From positions 1,116,001-1,180,000 of the forward strand of contig CALNYZ010000018.1 of NCBI GenBank assembly GCA_942490945.1: a DNA stretch of 64,000 nucleotides, read 5' to 3'. The position numbers were made by a program, and so were the translations under genes. Under the pieces are notes generated by a model. It was given only the letters and a program-made list of their open reading frames with translations. It was not told the origin of the DNA and made no database searches. Shown piece by piece: positions 9,553-17,019 of the stretch. Numbering within the stretch: position 1 is the stretch's first letter; every line of letters begins with the position of its first letter. Source of the stretch: CALNYZ01 sp942490945. Lineage in GTDB: Bacteria; Pseudomonadota; Gammaproteobacteria; UBA6429; Thiohalophilaceae.

Positions 9553-10319
9553 TCACGGCTGGATTTTTCCTGTTGGACATAGTGTTTCAGGTCCTCAAGA
9601 ACCTGTTGCTTGGTATACATGTATCCATTATTGCCGCCGAATAATTCTGCATGGATGCTCCGGTAATCATATTTTCCACCTGCAGCATCAACTTCATTAT
9701 TAAAGTCATGACCAAGACAGATTTTGGCAACCTCGCTGACGCTGGTTGGTTCTGTTGCCATATTTACAACTTGCAGATTATTTTCTAACGCAATATTAAT
9801 GTCCCGGGTAAGGTGATTCAGATAATAGAATTGAAATATGCCCTTCGGATTGATTTGTTCGACGTTATTGTCATTGAGAAAGTCATAAATAATATTTTTT
9901 CTTAATCCCGCACCAAAGAGACCTGGCAGCCGAAAGATGAGCGTGTCAAATTTGTCGCTAATGATCTTCTCAAGTTCGAGCCGGTGTTTCCCGTAGGGAT
10001 GACATTCATCCAGATTTATCCGGCTGTTTTCATCGACATTCACCGGAATCGGGTACACATCGACTGTGGAGATAAGTATGAATTTTTTAACGCTTAATGT
10101 TTTCAGGTGTTTCAGGAGCATTTCGATATGAAGGCGGTCTTTTCCCGGTTCCTTGTTTGCGAGCCATTTAACGGCTGATACGCCTGCACAAACAAGCGTG
10201 TCATAGTGTTTTCCATCAATGGTATCGATATTTTTTGTATTGTAGCAATCATCAAAATCCTGTTGGGACTGCAAATTCCCCCCTACAAATCCTGTATAAC
10301 CAATTAATGCGCGTGTCAT
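9549..10319 (-). CDS. NAD(P)-dependent epimerase/dehydratase (extended SDR)
   Basis: A 256-residue short-chain dehydrogenase fold. The dinucleotide site is near the N terminus (IGYTGFVGGNL, residues 6-16). The active-site Tyr lies in HPYGKHRLELE around residue 127, where the usual YxxxK reads YxxxR; the same YGxHR form occurs in some RmlD-like relatives, so activity is not excluded. The length is short for the family (usually 300-350), with a reduced substrate domain. It is the last gene of a three-gene minus-strand unit. Probable role: redox or epimerisation of a nucleotide sugar. Confidence 0.8.
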   Translation of the reverse strand: MTRALIGYTGFVGGNLQSQQDFDDCYNTKNIDTIDGKHYDTLVCAGVSAVKWLANKEPGKDRLHIEMLLKHLKTLSVKKFILISTVDVYPIPVNVDENSRINLDECHPYGKHRLELEKIISDKFDTLIFRLPGLFGAGLRKNIIYDFLNDNNVEQINPKGIFQFYYLNHLTRDINIALENNLQVVNMATEPTSVSEVAKICLGHDFNNEVDAAGGKYDYRSIHAELFGGNNGYMYTKQQVLEDLKHYVQQEKSSRD

Positions 10320-10341
10320 AATAAATTCCTGAATCGAAATG

Positions 10342-11337
10342 TTATTTTTCTATTGAATTTGATTCTTCAACTATATTTTTACGTTCTGTATCGACCAGCA
10401 GTACGCTGCTGTTTTTTTCTTCCATTAGATAATATAAGGGTCGGTCCTGAAGTCGATTAAATAACCTGCCTGTGTATTCACATAGGGCTGTCAGTATGAT
10501 GGATATAAATAAAAATTGTCCTGCGTCCTGTAATGACAGGGTGGTCCAGCCTTGCATGATGTCTTCTTTAAAGAAATAAATAATGACGATATATACTATA
10601 TATACAAGATTACCTGCAGCAGCAATCAGGCCTATCCAACTGACAAACCGTAACGGGTGTGCGGAATTTTCCATAATAATAGTCAGCGCCTGCGCAACGG
10701 ATTGAAAAAATCCACGATGTTTTGTTTTATTGCCCCGTTTTACAGGATCATAAATGTAGACTTCGCGCTTGTAACCAACATATGAACTTAATAGTCTCAA
10801 ATAGCGATAGGTATCCTTGATTTGTATAATGGCATTTACAGCCTGCCGACTCATGCAGCGAAACTGGGTAGCATTTTCAATCAGGTCCAGTTTTAATGTT
10901 TTGCGACAGTACCAGAAAAAGAGTGCAGCTGCTTTTTGTGTAAACCATCCTTCATCAGACCGTGATTTACGTACGCCTGATACGACGTCAGCACCTTCGA
11001 TACAACCTTTTACCAGTGCCGGGATGGCTTGTGGCGGGTCCATAAAAGGAATCATTACTATCGTATAATCACCAATTACTGTATCGAGCCCCGCTGTAAT
11101 TGCTATTTCTTCGCCAAACTCGCGTGACAGTCGTAGCAGTCGTATTCCTTCATAGTCGGCCAAAAGAGCGGTAACTTTGCTTATTGTATCGTCAGTAGAA
11201 CCATCATCGACCAGGACCAGCTCATAATTGGTGTAATTGTTCCGAAGAATGGAAATGGTTTCTTGTATAAACTCACCGACAATAGATCCATCATTATGTA
11301 ATGGCGCGATTACTGATATAAAGCGATCAACTTTCAT
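10342..11337 (-). CDS. Family 2 glycosyltransferase-like protein with degenerate metal site
   Basis: A 331-residue ArnC/GtrB-like protein: an N-terminal GT-A domain with VIAPLHNDGSI and LVDDGSTDDT, then two membrane helices around residues 235-285. In this family the metal and nucleotide motif reads DADLQDPP; here it is IPFMDPP (about residue 98), so both metal-binding Asp are lost. A second conserved site that usually ends in DFRL reads NATQFRC. I see no frameshift, and the gene is intact and coupled (4-base overlap) to the FAD oxidoreductase. It may be a non-catalytic partner or use an altered mechanism. Confidence 0.8.
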   Translation of the reverse strand: MKVDRFISVIAPLHNDGSIVGEFIQETISILRNNYTNYELVLVDDGSTDDTISKVTALLADYEGIRLLRLSREFGEEIAITAGLDTVIGDYTIVMIPFMDPPQAIPALVKGCIEGADVVSGVRKSRSDEGWFTQKAAALFFWYCRKTLKLDLIENATQFRCMSRQAVNAIIQIKDTYRYLRLLSSYVGYKREVYIYDPVKRGNKTKHRGFFQSVAQALTIIMENSAHPLRFVSWIGLIAAAGNLVYIVYIVIIYFFKEDIMQGWTTLSLQDAGQFLFISIILTALCEYTGRLFNRLQDRPLYYLMEEKNSSVLLVDTERKNIVEESNSIEK

Positions 11338-12476
11338 AGTGTTTCCTGCTTTGTGCTGAATAGCATGTTTAGTTTTTCCCGAATGTCGAATATATTATCG
11401 ATCTTTCCACCCATAATTGAGTAGGTATTGTATAACTCATTACAGCGTCTGAACAGTATGGGGCGGCTGTCATCCACTTCACTTTGAGGCAGGACGGTTT
11501 TAATTTCCCATAATGATTCCTGATACTCGCAGTCCTGCATAACCGGGATATAGCGTTGGGCATCTTTAATCATGTGAACATGCCGGCTCACAGGTGTGGC
11601 ATGCAAAAAATGCTGGTGGGCATCAATTAAACTACCATTTATTTCATCCTGCCAATAGTAGTGCGGGGTATAACGGACATGGCTCAATGAATGCAGCCCT
11701 CGAGCAGGAAAGGGCATTACCGAGAAAAAAGGACCATCCATTATTGTTATACCCAAATCCTGTAGTTCAACAGGCACTTTCACCAGCGCCATTTCAGTCA
11801 ATTCATGTTTTAATGGAATTAATGGCAAGTCGGAATCTTTTAATATCTGGTTTATCGCAGAATAGGTGCAATTAAAAAGAAAATCAGTGTTGATACAGTC
11901 GTCTTTACCTGTCGCTTTTAAGTGAACATTACAGTTATTTTTATCGTACAGTATTTTAGTAACCTGACTTTCAAGATAAATGTCTACTTTGGCTTTTTCC
12001 AGCAGATCCCGCATGATGTTTTTAAGTATTTTTGCATCAAATGCATATTCACGAACCTTGAAAACGTCTTCTATCCTGTCGGCATCAAATAATTCTATTA
12101 TTTTCTTGTCAGCTTTTTCGATTGGCGCACCAATTCGGCTACAAAATGTGCGAAATTGATCGGCGTTGATTTTGGATGACTTTTTACCTATCGCATAATA
12201 TTTATCGAATGATGAAAAAACACTTGATTCATATTCTTTGATGAAACGATTAAAATTAACCCGTGAACGTAGTGCAGTTAATACACTGCGTGGATAGTGG
12301 TAACCTTGATGAATTCTTGCCTGGTTTACAAAAGAAGCGCGTTGCATAAGGTCTGTTTCTTTTTCCAGCAAGATGACTTTTTTACCGATCTGACTCAGCT
12401 CAAGTGCAACCGCACAACCATAAAAACCACCACCTATAACGGCTACATCATATTTATTGTGATTATTGTTTTTCAT
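11334..12476 (-). CDS. FAD-dependent oxidoreductase (DAO family)
   Basis: A 380-residue flavoprotein. The N terminus is a Rossmann FAD site, YDVAVIGGGFYGCAVALEL (from residue 9), followed by the acidic end of the second strand (LLEKE). The body resembles D-amino-acid-oxidase/glycerol-3-phosphate-dehydrogenase-like oxidoreductases. A further Gly-rich stretch (YSIMGGKIDNIFD) near the C terminus closes the flavin site. It is the first gene of the minus-strand unit that also encodes the degenerate glycosyltransferase and the SDR protein. The 134 bases to the divergent CDP-sugar operon should hold both promoters. Substrate unknown; an envelope-sugar or lipid oxidation is inferred from context. Confidence 0.8.
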   Translation of the reverse strand: MKNNNHNKYDVAVIGGGFYGCAVALELSQIGKKVILLEKETDLMQRASFVNQARIHQGYHYPRSVLTALRSRVNFNRFIKEYESSVFSSFDKYYAIGKKSSKINADQFRTFCSRIGAPIEKADKKIIELFDADRIEDVFKVREYAFDAKILKNIMRDLLEKAKVDIYLESQVTKILYDKNNCNVHLKATGKDDCINTDFLFNCTYSAINQILKDSDLPLIPLKHELTEMALVKVPVELQDLGITIMDGPFFSVMPFPARGLHSLSHVRYTPHYYWQDEINGSLIDAHQHFLHATPVSRHVHMIKDAQRYIPVMQDCEYQESLWEIKTVLPQSEVDDSRPILFRRCNELYNTYSIMGGKIDNIFDIREKLNMLFSTKQETL

Positions 12477-12610
12477 TAATATAAAAAATTATATGTAACA
12501 GCTAATAACTTGTGCTTCTGTATATCGCAGTTTATCATGATGATGATTATTTCTAGTCTGTACGATTCGATATTATACAGGCATACGTCTGACGATATAC
12601 CAAACATGCA

Positions 12611-13606
12611 ATGGAAATTACCTATAATATGAACAATCCTGCCAGCACCGAATATTGTACCCGGTATAAGGGTAAGAACGTTGTGGTATTGGGTGCCTCA
12701 GGTTTTATTGGTCGGTGGGTAGCGCGATCACTCTGTTTATGTGGAGCGCATGTCTATCTGGTCGTTCGTAACCGCGCATCGGCAAACGAAATATTCACCA
12801 AATATGGAGTGCAGGGTGAAATAGTCGAAGCCGATTTGACCAATCTGGATGAGACATTTATCAGCCTGTATAAAAATATTGTACCCGCCATTACATTTAA
12901 TCTTGCCGGCTACGGTATTGACAGAAGTGAGCGTGATGAAACGCTGGCGTATAAAATTAACAGTGACCTGGTAGAGCAGTTATGTCAGATTATTAGCGAG
13001 TATAATGATGTTCACTGGTCGGGTCTTGATCTTGTTCATGTGGGATCCGCGCTGGAATATGGCGAGATTGGTGGTGATTTAAATGAAGAATCAGCACCAA
13101 ACCCAACCACACTCTATGGCCAGTCGAAACTTGCTGGTACCAGACATCTGAGTGCGTTTTGCAAGAATGGTAAATTAAAAGGCGTCACCGCCAGGTTATT
13201 TACCGTGTATGGCCCTGGCGAACATCCTGCCAGATTGGTACCTACCTTGATCAGCGCAGCGCGGAATACCGAGCGCTTGCAGCTGACTGCGGGCTTACAA
13301 CAGCGGGATTTCACCTATATTAAAGACGTGGCAGAAGGATTGCTGAGGCTGGGATGTTGCGCAGGGGAAGCCAAAGGTGTGGTAAACCTGGCAACAGGTC
13401 GATTGACAACTGTCAGGGATTTTACTGAATCGGCTGCTCAGGTACTTGAGATAGCACCGGATCGACTTCAATTCGGCGCTCTTCCCACTCGTGCCGAGGA
13501 GATGGCACACTTACCGGTGAGGATTGAACGACTTAAATCGATGCTCAAGTGGCAACCACAGACAACGATAGCACACGGGATTGCTGATACGGCAAAATAC
13601 GTCTGA
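12611..13606 (+). CDS. NAD-dependent epimerase/dehydratase, nucleotide-sugar SDR
   Basis: A 331-residue extended SDR. The cofactor site is VVLGASGFIGRWVARSL (about residues 25-41). The catalytic site is Ser in HVGSALEYG plus Tyr/Lys in LYGQSK (about residue 173). RLFTVYGPGEHPARLVP is the typical substrate-domain motif of NDP-sugar epimerases and 4-reductases. As first gene of the CDP-sugar unit it most likely reduces or epimerises the 4-keto-6-deoxy intermediate made by the last gene. An internal ATG at 12629 would remove six residues and is an alternative start. Confidence 0.85.
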   Translation: MEITYNMNNPASTEYCTRYKGKNVVVLGASGFIGRWVARSLCLCGAHVYLVVRNRASANEIFTKYGVQGEIVEADLTNLDETFISLYKNIVPAITFNLAGYGIDRSERDETLAYKINSDLVEQLCQIISEYNDVHWSGLDLVHVGSALEYGEIGGDLNEESAPNPTTLYGQSKLAGTRHLSAFCKNGKLKGVTARLFTVYGPGEHPARLVPTLISAARNTERLQLTAGLQQRDFTYIKDVAEGLLRLGCCAGEAKGVVNLATGRLTTVRDFTESAAQVLEIAPDRLQFGALPTRAEEMAHLPVRIERLKSMLKWQPQTTIAHGIADTAKYV

Positions 13607-13798
13607 TTTAGTTGCCAAGCAACCTCGGTATCAACGCTAAGCTTATAAAATCTATATGAAAATTTTGATTATTATGTCTGCACGTAATTTTCCCTGCATA
13701 AGATTTTGAATTGTTTGTGGGTACAAATCCCTGTAATATTAACAAGTTATGATATATAAAGTATTAGTATAGCCTAATATTGATTGTGTCAGCAGTCC

Positions 13799-15076
13799 AT
13801 GGACTGCCATTATTTTAACTACGAAAGTGAGCCAGTTTTGATACATTACAAACGAGAAACCTGCAGGGGTTGTAACGAAAAAAATCTGCATAAATTTTTA
13901 CAGCTCGGACCACAACCACTGGCTAATTCGTTTTTAAAAGACGAGTCGGAGTTTGCAGCAGAAGCAAAATATCCGATGGACGTGTATTTTTGCGAAACGT
14001 GTTCACTGGTGCAGTTACTGGATGTAATCGACCCGGCAGTTCTATTTCGTAACTATATCTACGTTACGGGGACCTCAGAAACAATTGCGCAGCATAATAT
14101 TGGCTATGCAGCCACTGTTGTTGATTTTTTAAAACTGAATGACAGCAGCCTTGTTGTTGAAGTTGCCAGTAACGATGGTAGCCTGCTTAAATGTTTTCAA
14201 AAGCACAATGTAAAAACCCTGGGTGTGGAGCCGGCAACAAATATTGCAGAGATGGCGCGGGCAGCAGGTGTCGAAACACTCAATGAATTTTTTAATTATG
14301 AAACCGCACAACAGGTAAAAGATCAGCATGGTGCTGCTTCAGCAGTGATAGGCAATAATGTATTCGCTCATGTAGATGAGACGCAGGACTTCCTGAACGG
14401 TTGTAAGCACTTACTCAAGGATGATGGCCTGGTTATTATCGAGGCTCCCTACCTGGGCGAGTTTATGGACAGACTTGAGTACGATACGGTGTACCATGAA
14501 CATATTTGTTACTTCTCTATTACTGCGCTGATGCGCCTGTGTGATGAAGTTGGACTATCACTGGTCAGAATAGATCATGTCCCGGTTCATGGTGGCTCAA
14601 TTCGCATGTATGCAGGACTCAAATCAACTCATCCTGATCATAGTCCGGCTGTCAAAGAACAAGCTGTTGCAGAAGAAAAAGCCGGTCTGACCAGTCTTGC
14701 ACGCTATCAACAATTTGCCATTGATGTTGAAAATAATCGCAAAGCTATTCGAGAGCTGTTAACCCGACTTAAATCCGAAGGTAAAACAGTGGCAGGTTAT
14801 AGTGCGCCGGCAAAAGGAAATACCCTGCTTAATTATTGTGACATTACAACGGATTTGATTCCCTATACGGTGGACAAAAATCCACTCAAGGTTGGTTTAT
14901 ATACGCCTGGCATGCATATCCCGGTATTACCGGTTGAAACCTTGCTGGAAAGACAACCAGATTACGTATTTATTCTTGCATGGAACTTTGCAGATGAAAT
15001 CATGCGTCAACAAAGTGAATATCAAAAACGTGGCGGCAAATTTATTATACCGCTACCTGTGCCAACGATTATCTAG
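13799..15076 (+). CDS. NDP-hexose C-methyltransferase family (SAM-dependent)
   Basis: A protein of about 425 residues with the three-part layout of deoxysugar C-methyltransferases such as TylC3/NovU: an N-terminal zinc-binding part (CRGC near residue 22 and CETC near 65), a central SAM-binding domain (VVEVASNDGSLLKCF, about residue 118) and a C-terminal domain containing VAGYSAPAKGNTLLNY. Known members add a methyl group to C3 or C5 of an NDP-4-keto-6-deoxyhexose. Placed between an SDR and RfbF/RfbG, it suggests a branched-chain CDP-sugar. The start is uncertain: ATG 13799, an upstream TTG at 13784, or a TTG at 13838 that would place the CxxC pair near the N terminus. Confidence 0.85.
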   Translation: MDCHYFNYESEPVLIHYKRETCRGCNEKNLHKFLQLGPQPLANSFLKDESEFAAEAKYPMDVYFCETCSLVQLLDVIDPAVLFRNYIYVTGTSETIAQHNIGYAATVVDFLKLNDSSLVVEVASNDGSLLKCFQKHNVKTLGVEPATNIAEMARAAGVETLNEFFNYETAQQVKDQHGAASAVIGNNVFAHVDETQDFLNGCKHLLKDDGLVIIEAPYLGEFMDRLEYDTVYHEHICYFSITALMRLCDEVGLSLVRIDHVPVHGGSIRMYAGLKSTHPDHSPAVKEQAVAEEKAGLTSLARYQQFAIDVENNRKAIRELLTRLKSEGKTVAGYSAPAKGNTLLNYCDITTDLIPYTVDKNPLKVGLYTPGMHIPVLPVETLLERQPDYVFILAWNFADEIMRQQSEYQKRGGKFIIPLPVPTII

Positions 15077-15090
15077 ATAGAGAGTAGCCA

Positions 15091-15861
15091 ATGAAAGTAG
15101 TCATTCTTGCAGGCGGGCTTGGCACGCGGTTAGCAGAAGAAACAGGAACCCGTCCCAAACCAATGGTGGAAATTGGTGGTAAACCAATACTCTGGCATAT
15201 TATGAATATATACGCGAGTTTTGGTTTTGATGACTTCCTTGTGGCGTGCGGTTACAAGGGTGAAATGATCAAGGAATACTTTGCACATTTTATTATTCAT
15301 AATAGTGATTTTATTGTGGATCAACGTGATGGTTCACGTGAAGTCGTCAGTAATAGCGGTGTCAATTGGCGCACAGGTTTAATTGATACGGGTTCGAATA
15401 CACTGACGGGTGGACGTATATTGCGACTCAAGAATTATATTGGCAATGAAACATTTATGGCAACATATGGGGATGGTGTAGGTAATATTAACGTTAAAGA
15501 GCTGCTCGCATTTCATAAACAACACGGGAAAATAGCGACATTGACAGCTGTTCATCCACCATCACGGTTTGGCGCAATGGTAATAGAAGGTAACGAAGTT
15601 AAGGAATTTCTGGAAAAACCGCAAATGGCCGAAGGCTGGATTAATGGCGGTTTTTTTGTGTTCGAACCACAAATTTTTGATTATTTGACAGATGATTCGA
15701 CTGTGCTCGAACGTGAGCCTATGGAGCGACTGGCAAATGATAATCAATTGATGGCATATCATCACTCGGGTTTCTGGCAGCCAATGGATACATTGCGCGA
15801 GAAACAGGTTCTTGAAAAATTATGGGATAGTGGTAAAGCTCCCTGGAAGACATGGTCATGA
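15091..15861 (+). CDS. rfbF: Glucose-1-phosphate cytidylyltransferase
   Basis: A 256-residue enzyme that makes CDP-glucose and pyrophosphate from CTP and glucose-1-phosphate, the entry step of CDP-deoxysugar synthesis. The N terminus VILAGGLGTRLAEETGTRPKPMVEIGGKP carries the nucleotidyltransferase signature; only key residues are meant here (LAGGxGTRL, then Arg-Pro-Lys-Pro). Further landmarks are YGDGVGN (metal site, near residue 130) and GWINGGFFV. The length matches RfbF/DdhA (about 257). It ends in ATGA, overlapping the next start by four bases, so the two are coupled. Confidence 0.95.
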   Translation: MKVVILAGGLGTRLAEETGTRPKPMVEIGGKPILWHIMNIYASFGFDDFLVACGYKGEMIKEYFAHFIIHNSDFIVDQRDGSREVVSNSGVNWRTGLIDTGSNTLTGGRILRLKNYIGNETFMATYGDGVGNINVKELLAFHKQHGKIATLTAVHPPSRFGAMVIEGNEVKEFLEKPQMAEGWINGGFFVFEPQIFDYLTDDSTVLEREPMERLANDNQLMAYHHSGFWQPMDTLREKQVLEKLWDSGKAPWKTWS

Positions 15862-16835
15862 GTTTCTGGAAAAATCATAATGTATTTGTAACGGGTGCAA
15901 CCGGTTTGTTAGGTTCGCACATGGTTGAGGAGCTGGTCAATCAAGGAGCGAATGTTACCTGCCTGATTCGTGACTGGGTGCATGGCAGCAAGTTACTGGA
16001 TTCTGATTATCTGTCCAGATGCAATGTAGTAAGAGGAGAACTGACAGATTTCGAATTGTTATTACGCGCGATCAATGAGCACGAAATCGATACAGTGTTT
16101 CATCTGGGGGCACAAACCATTGTTGGCACGGCATCGCGTTCACCGTTATCAACCTTTGAGGCGAATATCAAGGGAACATGGAATGTGCTGGAAGCATGTC
16201 GAATGTGTTCTAAAATGGTACAACGTGTGCTGGTGGCGTCCAGCGACAAGGCATACGGTTCACATGAAAATTTACCCTATACGGAAGCTACACCATTGAT
16301 TGGTAGATTTCCTTATGATGTTTCCAAATCCTGTACAGATTTGATCTCCAAGTCTTATTTTTATTCCTTTGGTTTGCCAGTTGCAATTACCCGTTGTGGA
16401 AATTTGTTTGGTGCCGGCGATTTAAATTTTAACCGGATTATTCCGGGTACGATACGTTCTGCGGTACAGAATGAATCACCAATTATTCGAAGTGATGGCA
16501 AATTTGTGCGAGATTATTTTTATGTTAAAGACGCAGTTGACGCGTATCTGCGTCTTGCAGAAAGGTTACCGAGTGACGAGTTTAATGGTGAAGATTTTAA
16601 TTTTGGCACAGAAACGCCATTATCTGTTATTGATTTGGTCGATCGCATACTTGTCGCAATGAATAAAAAAGATCTTCAACCCACCATACTCAATCAGGCC
16701 AGCAATGAGATACGCGAACAGTTTCTGGATTGCACAAAAGCCCGAACCATGCTGAACTGGAAGCCGGTCAGAACGTTTGAAGATGGCCTGGCTGAAACGA
16801 TTAACTGGTATTGTGATTGGCTGGATAAGAACTAG
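15858..16835 (+). CDS. rfbG: CDP-glucose 4,6-dehydratase-like SDR
   Basis: A 325-residue extended SDR. It starts SFWKNHNVFVTGATGLLGSH, with the cofactor site at residues 10-18; an initial FW is characteristic of RfbG. The active site has SSDKAYG and YDVSK (YxxxK). RfbG converts CDP-glucose to CDP-4-keto-6-deoxyglucose. It is shorter than classic RfbG (about 355) and some stretches look like the wider GDP-mannose-dehydratase group, so the CDP-glucose substrate rests mainly on the coupled rfbF. The ATG at 15858 forms the ATGA overlap; an alternative ATG is six bases upstream. Confidence 0.82.
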   Translation: MSFWKNHNVFVTGATGLLGSHMVEELVNQGANVTCLIRDWVHGSKLLDSDYLSRCNVVRGELTDFELLLRAINEHEIDTVFHLGAQTIVGTASRSPLSTFEANIKGTWNVLEACRMCSKMVQRVLVASSDKAYGSHENLPYTEATPLIGRFPYDVSKSCTDLISKSYFYSFGLPVAITRCGNLFGAGDLNFNRIIPGTIRSAVQNESPIIRSDGKFVRDYFYVKDAVDAYLRLAERLPSDEFNGEDFNFGTETPLSVIDLVDRILVAMNKKDLQPTILNQASNEIREQFLDCTKARTMLNWKPVRTFEDGLAETINWYCDWLDKN

Positions 16836-17019
16836 TACTGCCTGATAATGCGAATCTCGTCGCGCAATCTATGGTTTTGCAAAAGATCAGTCGACATTTG
16901 TGATTCATTGAGTTGATATACGACATATCAGATTTTGCGGAATCCTGCCAATAATATCATTTAAATCAGTAGTTTAGAAAAATACACCAAGGTTGGAGGG
17001 TGCGGCCTGGCTGCGGTAA

